Positions 19,646-28,617 of a stretch of 64,000 nucleotides of DNA are shown here, one piece after another (within the stretch, counting starts at the first letter, position 1; each line of letters starts with the position of its first letter). Made by a program: the position numbers and the translations under genes. Origin of the DNA: Nitrosarchaeum koreense MY1 (GTDB lineage Archaea > Thermoproteota > Nitrososphaeria > Nitrososphaerales > Nitrosopumilaceae); NCBI RefSeq assembly GCF_000220175.1, contig NZ_AFPU01000001.1, forward strand, positions 62,001 to 126,000, read 5' to 3'. The notes beneath the pieces were generated by a model. The model worked only from the letters and a program-made list of their open reading frames with translations, was not told the DNA's origin and searched no databases.

Positions 19646-19654
19646 TTTTTTATA
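19646..19654 (+). promoter_or_regulatory. TATA box for RmlD-like reductase gene
   Basis: TTTTTTATA is centred 27 bases before the ATG at 19678, just after the previous stop codon. Confidence 0.6.
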
Positions 19655-19677
19655 CCTACAATCTGGTATTATTCTAA

Positions 19678-20400
19678 ATGACCATACTGATTACTGGAGT
19701 TACTGGTGTTTTAGGTTCTGAATTAAAAAAATTATTTCCAGACTCCATTTCACCTGAACATAAAGATTTTGATATATGTGATAAGAGTCAGGTTGACGCT
19801 CTTTTTAATCAAGAAAAATTTGATCTTGTAATTCATACTGCTGCATACACAACAGTACGAGGATGTGAAGAAAATAAAGAGTTAGCAATGAAAGTAAATG
19901 TGGAGGGAACAAAAAATTTAGTTGATGCAACATCAAAGTTTTCACCACATGCAAAATTTGTTTACATTAGTACAGCTTGTGTTTTTGATGGACACTACGA
20001 AATGTATGTGGAAAGTTCTATTCCATACCCTGAGAATTTTTATGCGCTAACCAAGTTATTAGGCGAATATGAAGCACAAAGAATACTGAATCACATTATA
20101 ATTCGAACAAATTTTGTTGGAAAGAAAAAATGGCCATACCCAGGTGCATTTACAGATCGATTTGGAACGTATATCTTTGCAGATAAAGTTGCATATGGAA
20201 TTAAGGAAATCTGTGAAAATAATTTAGAGGGTATAATCCATATTGTTGGAGACAAGAAAATCTCAATGTTTGATTTAGCAAAAATGACAACTCCTGATGT
20301 AAAACCTATGACATTAGATGATTATACAGGACCTCCACTTACAATTGATATGAGCCTTGATACAAAAAGATGGAAGAAATACAAACTTGAATGTATCTAA
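19678..20400 (+). CDS. RmlD-like NAD(P)-dependent sugar reductase
   Basis: 240 residues, shorter than the 285-300 typical of RmlD. It has TGVTGVLGSELKKLF at the N-terminus, IHTAAYTTVRGCEEN, STACVFDGHYE and catalytic YALTKLLGE. The usual substrate is a 4-keto-6-deoxy sugar nucleotide, reduced at C4. The C-terminal part is compact (PMTLDDY, IDMSLDTKRWKKYK). Its neighbour is the 2-epimerase, so it may belong to a 6-deoxy-HexNAc route. Confidence 0.8.
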   Translation: MTILITGVTGVLGSELKKLFPDSISPEHKDFDICDKSQVDALFNQEKFDLVIHTAAYTTVRGCEENKELAMKVNVEGTKNLVDATSKFSPHAKFVYISTACVFDGHYEMYVESSIPYPENFYALTKLLGEYEAQRILNHIIIRTNFVGKKKWPYPGAFTDRFGTYIFADKVAYGIKEICENNLEGIIHIVGDKKISMFDLAKMTTPDVKPMTLDDYTGPPLTIDMSLDTKRWKKYKLECI

Positions 20401-20422
20401 GTTATTAGATTTTAATTAATAG

Positions 20423-20430
20423 TTTTTAAA
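20423..20430 (+). promoter_or_regulatory. TATA box for FkbM methyltransferase gene
   Basis: TTTTTAAA is centred 26 bases before the ATG at 20453; predicted leaderless transcript. Confidence 0.6.
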
Positions 20431-20452
20431 CCAAACATCTCATCTCATTTGT

Positions 20453-21313
20453 ATGACTCTGAAAAAAATACTGTCTCCTATTTTTAACAAAACTGTTAAA
20501 CATCTTGCAGGACATGGAATCGGAAGAAACAAAGCAGTTGGAACTGTATTTAATTACCTAAAATCTTCTCTCAAAGAAGAATACGTACAAATTGATGATC
20601 ACATCATGTATCTGGACAAACAAGATTCGTTATGTCTTTCTATCAACAATATTTATGAAAAATTTGAAACAGATCTTGTAAAACAAGAAATCAAAAAAGG
20701 CGATGTGGTAATAGATATAGGTGCAAATATTGGATATTATACTCTAATTTTTGCTAAACTTGTAGGTGATACCGGTAAGGTATTTGCTTTTGAACCAGAT
20801 CCAACCAATTTTGAACTGTTAAGGAAAAATATTGAAGCAAATGGCTACAAGAATGTAATATTGGAACAGAAGGCATTATCTAACAAAGAGGGGAAGGTCA
20901 CACTAGCACTAAGCAAACAAAATACTGCAGGTCATCATATAAGTTCTGAACAACAAGATTCTAAGAACTCAATTCAAGTAGATGCAATTATTGCTGATAA
21001 TTATTTCAAGAATTTTGAACGTAAGATTAATTTTGTAAAAATGGATGTTGAGGGAGCAGAAAGTATAGTTTTAGGTGGAATGACAAATATGCTGAGAAAC
21101 AATGCTGAATTGAAAATGATGGTTGAATACAACCCAGATGCTATAAAAAATATGGGATTAGATCCTGCGTCATACCTTGAATTATTGATCAGGAATGGTT
21201 TTAGTATGATGGACATTGACAGTAAGAATATGAAAATTACAAATACAGATGTACAATCATTAATTAGAAAATATCATGATGAATATACCAATCTCTTGTG
21301 CGTGAAATCTTAA
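20453..21313 (+). CDS. FkbM family methyltransferase
   Basis: 286 residues. The SAM site is VIDIGANIGYYTLIFAKLVG followed by VFAFEPDPTNFELLRKN, with KMDVEGAE later; all are FkbM hallmarks. These enzymes usually O-methylate sugar hydroxyls. Its 3' end is 16 bases from the convergent epimerase at 21330. Confidence 0.88.
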   Translation: MTLKKILSPIFNKTVKHLAGHGIGRNKAVGTVFNYLKSSLKEEYVQIDDHIMYLDKQDSLCLSINNIYEKFETDLVKQEIKKGDVVIDIGANIGYYTLIFAKLVGDTGKVFAFEPDPTNFELLRKNIEANGYKNVILEQKALSNKEGKVTLALSKQNTAGHHISSEQQDSKNSIQVDAIIADNYFKNFERKINFVKMDVEGAESIVLGGMTNMLRNNAELKMMVEYNPDAIKNMGLDPASYLELLIRNGFSMMDIDSKNMKITNTDVQSLIRKYHDEYTNLLCVKS

Positions 21314-21329
21314 AATCTATTGGTATATG

Positions 21330-22268
21330 TTATTTGTACCACTCTATAGTATCTCTTAATCCTTCATCAAAAGATGTTTTTGGTTTAAATCCTAATTTTT
21401 TAATTTTTGTTATGTCTGGCAATCGCCTTGATGTTCCTGAACCGATTTTTTGTTTGAATTTAGGTTCTAGTTTTTTATTTAAGATTCTTTCAAAATATTT
21501 TATTAAATCACGTATGGATGTTTCAATATCAATCCCAACATTGAAAATATCAACTTGATTTTTCTGTTTCCTTTCTATGATGAGTGTAGCATCTATTGCA
21601 TCATCAATATAACAAAAGCTTCGTGTCTCTCTTCCAGTACCTTCTACAGAAAATTTGTTATTTTTTCTAATTTTCTTAAGCAGATCTGGTATGACATGAC
21701 CATATTGATCTCTTGGACCGTATAGATTGTTGTATCTTATAATTGAACATTTGAATTCATATTTTTTTGCATAATTCACACAGAGTACCTCACCCATTGT
21801 TTTGCTTGCTCCATATGACCATCTTGGATTATTCACATCTGGAACCACTAATTTCTCGGATTCCGATGTAGGAAATTTTTCAGGAATTCCATAAGTTTCT
21901 GATGATGAAGCAAACAAGACATGAGGTATTTTATGATCTATAGCATATTCTAACGCGTTAAATGTGCCTCTGACATTAACGTCTAAAACAATATCTGGAA
22001 TAGAATAAAAATTTGGAGTGCCATTAATTGCAGCGAAATGGAAAAGAGCATCAATTTTACCAGAATATTTTGGCCAATCTCTAGATTTTCGCACATCACC
22101 TTTTTTTACAGTTATTTTTTTCAGTATGTCTGTAGAAAAATTCTTGAATGTGCCTCTGAATTCATTATCAAAACAAATCACATTATGGCCCTCCATAGCT
22201 AATCTCTCAACTAAATGAGATCCGATAAAACCGGCTCCACCTGTTACTAAAAACGTCTTTTTGATCAT
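21330..22268 (-). CDS. NAD-dependent epimerase/dehydratase
   Basis: 312 residues. TGGAGFIGSHLVERL binds NAD, ASSSETYG carries the catalytic Ser/Thr, YGASKTMGE the Tyr-Lys pair, and RYNNLYGPRDQYGH the sugar-nucleotide contacts. It resembles UDP-glucuronate decarboxylases and 4-epimerases in length and motifs; the exact reaction is not clear. Followed on the same strand (upstream) by the nucleotide-sugar dehydrogenase. Confidence 0.85.
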   Translation of the reverse strand: MIKKTFLVTGGAGFIGSHLVERLAMEGHNVICFDNEFRGTFKNFSTDILKKITVKKGDVRKSRDWPKYSGKIDALFHFAAINGTPNFYSIPDIVLDVNVRGTFNALEYAIDHKIPHVLFASSSETYGIPEKFPTSESEKLVVPDVNNPRWSYGASKTMGEVLCVNYAKKYEFKCSIIRYNNLYGPRDQYGHVIPDLLKKIRKNNKFSVEGTGRETRSFCYIDDAIDATLIIERKQKNQVDIFNVGIDIETSIRDLIKYFERILNKKLEPKFKQKIGSGTSRRLPDITKIKKLGFKPKTSFDEGLRDTIEWYK

Positions 22269-22333
22269 TGAAATCTTACCATGTAAATGCTACGTACGTT
22301 TTTGTTATTGATTGGTAAAATTCTTCAAACTGT

Positions 22334-23632
22334 CTAATCAATTCCCACACCTGTGTAAATTATTTCCTTGTCTTCTCTAAGATCTCTAAACATTGACCAA
22401 CAATCAACAAAAACACAGGGTTTGGAGGATGAGCGTAACAATTCCTTCATATTCAAAGAATGATAAGATTTATGATTGTTCATAACAACTACACAATCTG
22501 CATCCTCAAAACCTTTTTGTATTGTAGTAACTTTTACGCCGATATTCTCAATATCTAAAGCAGGGACAATTGGATCATATCCAACAATATTTGTAAAATG
22601 CTTTTTCAATTCTTCTACAAGAATCAATGTTGGTGAATTTCTAATGTCACCTGTTTCTGGATTACCCTTAAACGCAAATCCTATTATGAAAATTTTCAAG
22701 TTTCCTTTTTTCCCCATCATTTCGATTTTTCTAACAACTTTTTTTGCAAGAAATGATGGAATGTACTCATTAACCCACCTGCTATGAGATATAATCTCTG
22801 GCTTGTAGCCATATTGACTTGCCACATGTGCAAGAATGTAAGGATCTTTGGATAAACATGGTCCACCTACACCTGGACTAGGCATTGGAATGTTGTTACG
22901 TGGATACTGAAAATTAGCTTTTTCAATACATTCTTTTGCATCTAATTTTAAAGTCTCACAAATGATTGCAATCTCATTTGCATATGCAAATCTGACATCA
23001 CGGTAAGTGTTATCAATTAATTTCATCATTTCAGCAGTCTCAATACTAGATACTGGAATAATCGTTGGTGTCATCTGTTTAAAAATAAGCGATGTCTTTT
23101 CCATCCCCTCCGATGTCAGACTACCGATAATCTGTGGATTTGTTTTAAGCTCCAATAATGCAACACCTTCAGCAGTACGTTCGGGAGCAAACACTACATC
23201 AAAATCAACACCGCTTTTGAGATTTGATTTTTCTTCAAGGATTGGTATTACGATATTCCTAGTTGTTCCTACTGGAATGGTGGATCTTAAAATCACCACC
23301 TGCCCTTTCTTTAATTTCATTCCTGTCTCCTCACTTGCAGATATTATGTAATCTAGGATAGGTGAATTTTTAGAATTGAGCGGTGTCCCAACACAAATTA
23401 TGTAAGCATCAAAGTCAATCTCTGGAATGCTTTCTAATATGTGCAGATTTGTGCCAAGATGCTTTTGTAACAGCGAATCTACATTCTTTTCTGAAATTGT
23501 TGGCTTCCCATTTCTTAATGACAAAACAGTTTCTTTCTTACTGTCTACTCCGTACACTATCACTCCGCAATCTGACAAAGTTATCGCTAAAGTTAATCCT
23601 ACATAGCCTAAACCAACAACACAAACCTTCAT
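22334..23632 (-). CDS. Nucleotide-sugar dehydrogenase, UDP-ManNAc dehydrogenase type
   Basis: 432 residues. VVGLGYVGLTLAITLSD, RSTIPVGTTRNIV, FAPERTAEG, the central MKLIDNTYRDVRFAYANEIA, catalytic cysteine in SPGVGGPCLSKDPYIL, and C-terminal IGFAFKGNPETGDIRNSP. The FAPERTAEG and GPCLSKDP forms are typical of WecC/WbpA-like enzymes acting on UDP-HexNAc rather than UDP-glucose. With the 2-epimerase at 18569 it could make UDP-ManNAcA. Confidence 0.87.
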   Translation of the reverse strand: MKVCVVGLGYVGLTLAITLSDCGVIVYGVDSKKETVLSLRNGKPTISEKNVDSLLQKHLGTNLHILESIPEIDFDAYIICVGTPLNSKNSPILDYIISASEETGMKLKKGQVVILRSTIPVGTTRNIVIPILEEKSNLKSGVDFDVVFAPERTAEGVALLELKTNPQIIGSLTSEGMEKTSLIFKQMTPTIIPVSSIETAEMMKLIDNTYRDVRFAYANEIAIICETLKLDAKECIEKANFQYPRNNIPMPSPGVGGPCLSKDPYILAHVASQYGYKPEIISHSRWVNEYIPSFLAKKVVRKIEMMGKKGNLKIFIIGFAFKGNPETGDIRNSPTLILVEELKKHFTNIVGYDPIVPALDIENIGVKVTTIQKGFEDADCVVVMNNHKSYHSLNMKELLRSSSKPCVFVDCWSMFRDLREDKEIIYTGVGID

Positions 23633-23678
23633 AGCTCAAATCATTTTTGCATGTAATTTAAACTTGAAGATGAAATTT

Positions 23679-24833
23679 TCAATTCTTGTTCGCTTTAATT
23701 TTTATCCAATCTTGAATAAGATCTCGGAATTCCCTGTTTTTTTCATTCATTTCAAAATATTGCTTCACTCGTAATCTTGCTGATTTTCCCATTTTGTAAC
23801 TTAGTTCTGGATTGTCCAAAAATTTCTCTAGACAGTTTATCAGAGCATCTTCATTGTTTTCATCTATTAGAAAACCTGTTTCATTATCTAGTATTGTTTC
23901 TTCAGTACCTCCAGGTTTGCAGGCAATTACAGGAGTTTCACAAGCCATAGCTTCTGTAACTATCATGCCAAATGGAGGTTTTCTTACTAGATGCACTACG
24001 GCAAGTGATTTAGAGTAAAGTACAGCTAGTTCCTCATCACTTACTTTACCGTAAAATTTTACAACATCTGAAATACCAAGACGCTCAACAAGATCACGAA
24101 GCTCTTTGTTATGAGAACCTGAATCTCCTGCAATCCAAACCTCGAAATCTTTTCTCTTTTGATACATTTTTTTTGCTGCAACTATAAGAAAATCTGTTCG
24201 TTGGGCTTTTTGTGCTGCTATTGACAAAAATGCTCTCTTTTTTTCTATGTTGGTTGCTTTGAAAACATTTGTTCTTGTACCAAGATGAATTACCCTGATT
24301 GGAATTTTTGTGTAAATTTTCGAGATGTGGTTGGCAGAAAAATTACTGTTACAAATAATTTCATCGAAATTTTTCCATCTTTTTTTATCTAATGGACGAA
24401 CAAAAACTCTAATTATTAACCATAAAATGTATTTTCCAAATGATAAATTTTTGATATATGTATTGGTGTATAGTAAATTGATGTCTTGAGGATAACATAA
24501 AACTGGTTTATTGTCAAATTTTTGAGCCCACAATGTAGCAGGAAAGTTCATGAAAAGTATAGCGTCTGGATTCTCTGAATTCACTATTGTTTTGAGTTTT
24601 TTTTGTATTTTTTTCAGATTGAACCAAAATTTTATTGATTGTGTAAGACTTGATTGATCTGCCAAGTCTATTATTTTCAAATTATTTTTCTCATCATAAA
24701 TTGTTCTATCTGTGAATAAAGAAGCAAGAATTACTGTATCATTTACTGATGCTAGATAATCTGAAAATTCCCATGTAAATCTACCTGCACCTCCTTTAGA
24801 TGCTAAATAAGGAGCAACAATACAAATTTTCAT
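23679..24833 (-). CDS. GT4 family glycosyltransferase
   Basis: 384 residues. N-terminal VAPYLASKGGAGRFTWEFSD is the GT4 start with glycine loop, and the C-terminal half has LSIAAQKAQRTDFLI, VWIAGDSG, and PPFGMIVTEAMACETPVIA, containing the E-x7-E motif. The family transfers hexoses or uronic acids with retention. A candidate promoter (minus-strand GTTTAAAA at 24884-24893) lies in the 185-base gap upstream. Confidence 0.88.
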   Translation of the reverse strand: MKICIVAPYLASKGGAGRFTWEFSDYLASVNDTVILASLFTDRTIYDEKNNLKIIDLADQSSLTQSIKFWFNLKKIQKKLKTIVNSENPDAILFMNFPATLWAQKFDNKPVLCYPQDINLLYTNTYIKNLSFGKYILWLIIRVFVRPLDKKRWKNFDEIICNSNFSANHISKIYTKIPIRVIHLGTRTNVFKATNIEKKRAFLSIAAQKAQRTDFLIVAAKKMYQKRKDFEVWIAGDSGSHNKELRDLVERLGISDVVKFYGKVSDEELAVLYSKSLAVVHLVRKPPFGMIVTEAMACETPVIACKPGGTEETILDNETGFLIDENNEDALINCLEKFLDNPELSYKMGKSARLRVKQYFEMNEKNREFRDLIQDWIKIKANKN

Positions 24834-25018
24834 TTCTTTTGTTGCAATTTGATTCTTAATATCCGTTTAATTGGTTTCCTTCAAGTTTTAAACAATAATT
24901 TGATTATCTTGTTATTTTACTCTTCACTTCACATAAAATACTGTGTTTTTAGTAATTGTTTTTTATTTAATTATATATTGTAAAAATACCAAAACACTGC
25001 ATAACTGATTTAAATCAA

Positions 25019-26185
25019 TTAGTGACGATTTTTACTCAATAATCGTTCAACTAATATAAAATAAATCGCATGTACCGTAGATGCAATTACTATTGATATG
25101 GCTGATCCATTTACTCCCCAAATTGTACCTAGTATGAGAATTGCAGGAATTTGAACCCCGAGATATAATCCTGATCCAATAATTACAATTTTACTTTTAG
25201 CCATGCCAAGGAATTTTGAAACATAAGTAGTGATAACTGTAGCTGGAATAATCGATATGCTCATAATCTGAATAATTTCTATGGCCTCAATAAATTTAGG
25301 AAATAAAATAGGCAATATGATAGGAGCTAAAATTATACTAAGAATTGCAAGTAAAACTGAAAATAAAATTATGATTTTTTTAAGTAATTTATTCTGATTT
25401 CCAGTAGCATCATGAGCTAATGTGTATTGGAAAATAATTCCAGGTACCAAATGTAACATAGCCATGAATTGTATTCCTAGTTGATAATTTCCAAGTAATC
25501 CAAAACCTAACAATGGCGCAATAATTAATTTATCAAGTGATCCCCTAAATGCGTTTGTCAGATCTAATAAATAATTATTAAAAATAAAACCAACGCGAGA
25601 ACTTACCAATGAAAAATCTATTTTTGTATTTTTAAATTCTTTGTATATTAAAAACCCAAAAGGAAAAAATGATACTGCAATTCCTAAAATTATACCTTGA
25701 ATTTCTAACACATAAAAAAACCCTACAGCTAATGCTACCATTAGTATTTTTTGTGCAATAATGAATTTTGAATAATTTCTATAGAATTTTTTTCCTAAAA
25801 GATTAGACGTAATCAGCATAAAAATTACATAACCAATAACATACAGACTAATACTGAAATCATTTACAAAAATAAAAAATAATATTGTTGAGGTAATCAG
25901 AGAAGATAAAATTACCATTAAAAACATTGGAGGCTGTATCTTTACACCTTTGGCAGCATAAACTATGATTGTGTTTCCTGACCCAATAAGAGCAATCATG
26001 GAAGCGATAACTCCGATTGAAATTAAATAACTGACTTCACCATATTTTTCCGTACCTAACAGTGCTGCCATATAAAACCAAAATATGCCTCCAATCGCAT
26101 TACTAATTCCAACTCCTAATCCTAATGAGCTTAAATCCTTGAATTTTGAAAAAAATTCTTTGACTTTATTCAAATTATCTATCAC
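25019..26185 (-). CDS. Polysaccharide flippase (Wzx/MATE-like)
   Basis: 388 residues with ten or more hydrophobic segments spread over the whole length and the N-terminal GLGVGISNAIGGIFWFYMAALLG typical of oligosaccharide flippases of the MOP superfamily. It would move the lipid-linked oligosaccharide to the outer face. It overlaps the upstream GT2 by 4 bases. This is the only exporter seen in the window. Confidence 0.85.
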   Translation of the reverse strand: MIDNLNKVKEFFSKFKDLSSLGLGVGISNAIGGIFWFYMAALLGTEKYGEVSYLISIGVIASMIALIGSGNTIIVYAAKGVKIQPPMFLMVILSSLITSTILFFIFVNDFSISLYVIGYVIFMLITSNLLGKKFYRNYSKFIIAQKILMVALAVGFFYVLEIQGIILGIAVSFFPFGFLIYKEFKNTKIDFSLVSSRVGFIFNNYLLDLTNAFRGSLDKLIIAPLLGFGLLGNYQLGIQFMAMLHLVPGIIFQYTLAHDATGNQNKLLKKIIILFSVLLAILSIILAPIILPILFPKFIEAIEIIQIMSISIIPATVITTYVSKFLGMAKSKIVIIGSGLYLGVQIPAILILGTIWGVNGSAISIVIASTVHAIYFILVERLLSKNRH

Positions 26186-27090
26186 TTTGAACCAATACTC
26201 TTGATTTTTCTCATTAAATCAACTATGATTGAAATCTCTCCGATGCAATTTATCTTGATAAAAAAACCTAAATTTTTCATGATAAACACAGATCCTAAAT
26301 TTTTTCCACACCATTTTGTAAATGGATACATTGGCAATATTGTTGTGATTAAACCATGATGCATTTGTTTTGCTACTCCAAACATTCCTTTTCTTGACAT
26401 ACCTTCATCATATACATTCATCAAAACTTTATCCACAACAAATAGCTCTCCAAATTTTAAAATATTTAGCATAATGCATCCCTCATTCCATAGAAACGAA
26501 TCTTTTACGTAAGCTTGTCTTATTTGATCTGTACGAAAAACACCATAGAAAATTTGATTATGCCTAAGATTCTTGATATATTCCTTAACTCTTTTTTCAT
26601 ATGATCCTGTTGCTGGAAAAGTATCTAAATGACCAAACGTTTTTTTGAACTTTTTTATTTTATTCTTAAATATTGAATCATTAGATCGAATTTCAAGTTC
26701 ATTCGTGGTTTTTCCATATAATCTCATTTTACTGACACTACAAGCAATTTTTTTATCGGATTCAAGTTTTTTGACATTTTCTTCTAAAAATTGAGGTAAC
26801 AAAATATCATCTACTGCTGACCATAAAAAATATTCATATTTTGCTTTCTCTAAAACAAAACCAAAATTCCACCATGCCCCCATGTTTTTATTTTGTCGAA
26901 AATAACATATTCTCTTATCTTTTTTAGCATATTCTTCACAGATTTTTGCTGTCAAATCAGTAGATGCATTGTCCGAAATTATGATTTCAAAATTAGTAAA
27001 AGTCTGTTCCAGCAATGAATCAAGTTTTTTATGAAGGAATTTTTCACCGTTGTATACTGGTATGCCAATACTTAATTTTACTCCGTTCAT
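26182..27090 (-). CDS. GT2 family glycosyltransferase
   Basis: 302 residues. GT-A fold with LSIGIPVYNGEKFL, IISDNASTDLTAKI, and a WSAVDDILLP metal-binding region. No TM helix, so a soluble or peripheral inverting transferase. Its stop overlaps the flippase start by 4 bases, suggesting a coupled assembly and export step. Confidence 0.88.
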   Translation of the reverse strand: MNGVKLSIGIPVYNGEKFLHKKLDSLLEQTFTNFEIIISDNASTDLTAKICEEYAKKDKRICYFRQNKNMGAWWNFGFVLEKAKYEYFLWSAVDDILLPQFLEENVKKLESDKKIACSVSKMRLYGKTTNELEIRSNDSIFKNKIKKFKKTFGHLDTFPATGSYEKRVKEYIKNLRHNQIFYGVFRTDQIRQAYVKDSFLWNEGCIMLNILKFGELFVVDKVLMNVYDEGMSRKGMFGVAKQMHHGLITTILPMYPFTKWCGKNLGSVFIMKNLGFFIKINCIGEISIIVDLMRKIKSIGSK

Positions 27091-27174
27091 CGATTTCCTT
27101 TATTTTATATAATCATAATAAAAGTGTCCTCTTAATTCAAGTAACTTATTAACAAATATGAAAATTAATTTCAT

Positions 27175-28065
27175 TCAATATTCCTTCAGTGGATTATTAT
27201 TTTTCATTGATTCTATTCCATCTTTTATTCCCATCATTTTAATTCCAGTTTTTTGAAAAAGTTTCTCATTACTCAAATTTACATTTACACGCTTTGCTGG
27301 AAGATTCAAACTCTTCGATGAAATTGGTTTTATCAAGTTTTTATCTAATCCAAAAATTTCTGCAGTGGAAAGAGACCATTCATACCTATTTACAAAATCA
27401 GAACCACAAACATGATAAATTCCTGATAAATTACAATTAATCAAATTTTCTAAAGCATTAATAAAATCTGGTATGTATGTGGGAACATTATACCAATCCA
27501 TGATTTCATTCAATATTTTTCTTTCTTGTAACGTTTGAAGTACTCTTAGAACCGAGTTAGTACGTTGCCATTTTTCTTTCCAATCATATGGTTGATCTGT
27601 TCTTAAAATTAGAAATGATAGTTTAGAATTTTTTACTATTTTTTCACCTTTTAATTTTGTCAGACCGTAATAAGTTGTAGGAGATGGTTCATCCTCTTCA
27701 AAATATTTGTTTTTCTCTCCATTAAAAACAAAGGATGTTGATATGTACACTATTTTGCAGTTAATTCTTTGACATCCTGTTACTATATTTTCTGTTCCTT
27801 CTACATTAATTGAATCTGCCAATTTTTTATCAATCTCACACAAATCGACATTTGTAAGTGCTGCTGCATGAATGATCAAATCTGCATTAATTTTTGAAAT
27901 TATATCTATAGTTTCATCTTTTTTTCTAATGTCAAGTTTATGTCCTATTCCAACATCAATCTTATTTTCATAATATGTGTAGATTACATCGTTTTTACTT
28001 TCTATGAATCTTCTAACAATTTTAGAACCAATTATGCCGCTTCCGCCTATTACTAGAATCTTCAT
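27175..28065 (-). CDS. RmlD-like 4-keto-sugar reductase of the CDP-sugar set
   Basis: 296 residues. GGSGIIGSKIVRRF, IHAAALTNVDLCE, STSFVFNGE, and catalytic YYGLTKLKGE are those of dTDP-4-dehydrorhamnose reductase. It ends the minus-strand run rfbF-rfbG-methyltransferase-rfbC-like-reductase, so its likely job is the final C4 reduction of a C-methylated, epimerised CDP-4-keto-6-deoxyhexose. Confidence 0.85.
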   Translation of the reverse strand: MKILVIGGSGIIGSKIVRRFIESKNDVIYTYYENKIDVGIGHKLDIRKKDETIDIISKINADLIIHAAALTNVDLCEIDKKLADSINVEGTENIVTGCQRINCKIVYISTSFVFNGEKNKYFEEDEPSPTTYYGLTKLKGEKIVKNSKLSFLILRTDQPYDWKEKWQRTNSVLRVLQTLQERKILNEIMDWYNVPTYIPDFINALENLINCNLSGIYHVCGSDFVNRYEWSLSTAEIFGLDKNLIKPISSKSLNLPAKRVNVNLSNEKLFQKTGIKMMGIKDGIESMKNNNPLKEY

Positions 28066-28089
28066 TTCTTAATTTATTAGGCAGTTGTA

Positions 28090-28617
28090 CTAAAGTTCTT
28101 TTGGCCAGTGCTCATCTTTATCTGATATTATGGGTGATTTTATTGGCCAGGAAATATTGAATATCGGATCGTTCCAAAGTTTGCCTCTTGCATACTCTGG
28201 CATATACTCTTGTGAAATTTGATAAAACACTTCAGTGTTATCTTCTAGTGTTTGAAAACCATGAGCAAATCCCTCTGGAACATAGAGCATATACTTATTA
28301 TTCGAATCCATCTCAATTCCAAACCATTGTCTATATGTTTTAGAATTTTCTCTTAAATCTATAATTACGTCAAATATTTTACCTCTGTTACATCTGACTA
28401 ATTTTGTCTCCTGGTATGGTGCAATTTGATAATGCATTCCCCTTAGTGTTCCTCTTTTTTTATTAAATGAAACACTCAATTGAATGAGTTTTGAATTAAG
28501 ACCCATCTCTGCAAATTTCTTATGATCCCATATTCTAGCAAAAAATCCTCTCTCATCTTCTTGTTTTTCTATCTCTATTATGAAAGCACCTTTAAGTTTG
28601 GTTTCAACAAATTTCAT
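28090..28617 (-). CDS. rfbC: dTDP-4-dehydrorhamnose 3,5-epimerase-like (RfbC/RmlC)
   Basis: 175 residues, a cupin. LRGMHYQ carries the catalytic histidine, PEGFAHGFQTLED the second conserved region, and FYQISQEYMPEYARG the catalytic tyrosine, with SDKDEHWP at the C-terminus. It inverts C3, C5 or both of a 4-keto-6-deoxy sugar nucleotide. Its ATG overlaps the stop of the C-methyltransferase gene by 4 bases, tying it to the CDP-glucose pathway rather than to a dTDP-rhamnose operon, since no RmlA/RmlB is present here. Confidence 0.9.
   Translation of the reverse strand: MKFVETKLKGAFIIEIEKQEDERGFFARIWDHKKFAEMGLNSKLIQLSVSFNKKRGTLRGMHYQIAPYQETKLVRCNRGKIFDVIIDLRENSKTYRQWFGIEMDSNNKYMLYVPEGFAHGFQTLEDNTEVFYQISQEYMPEYARGKLWNDPIFNISWPIKSPIISDKDEHWPKEL

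Noticed and set aside
25006-25017. Perfect 12-base palindrome TGATTTAAATCA next to the flippase stop
   Set aside because: Short and AT-rich, expected by chance; it is at a 3' end, where an operator is unlikely.
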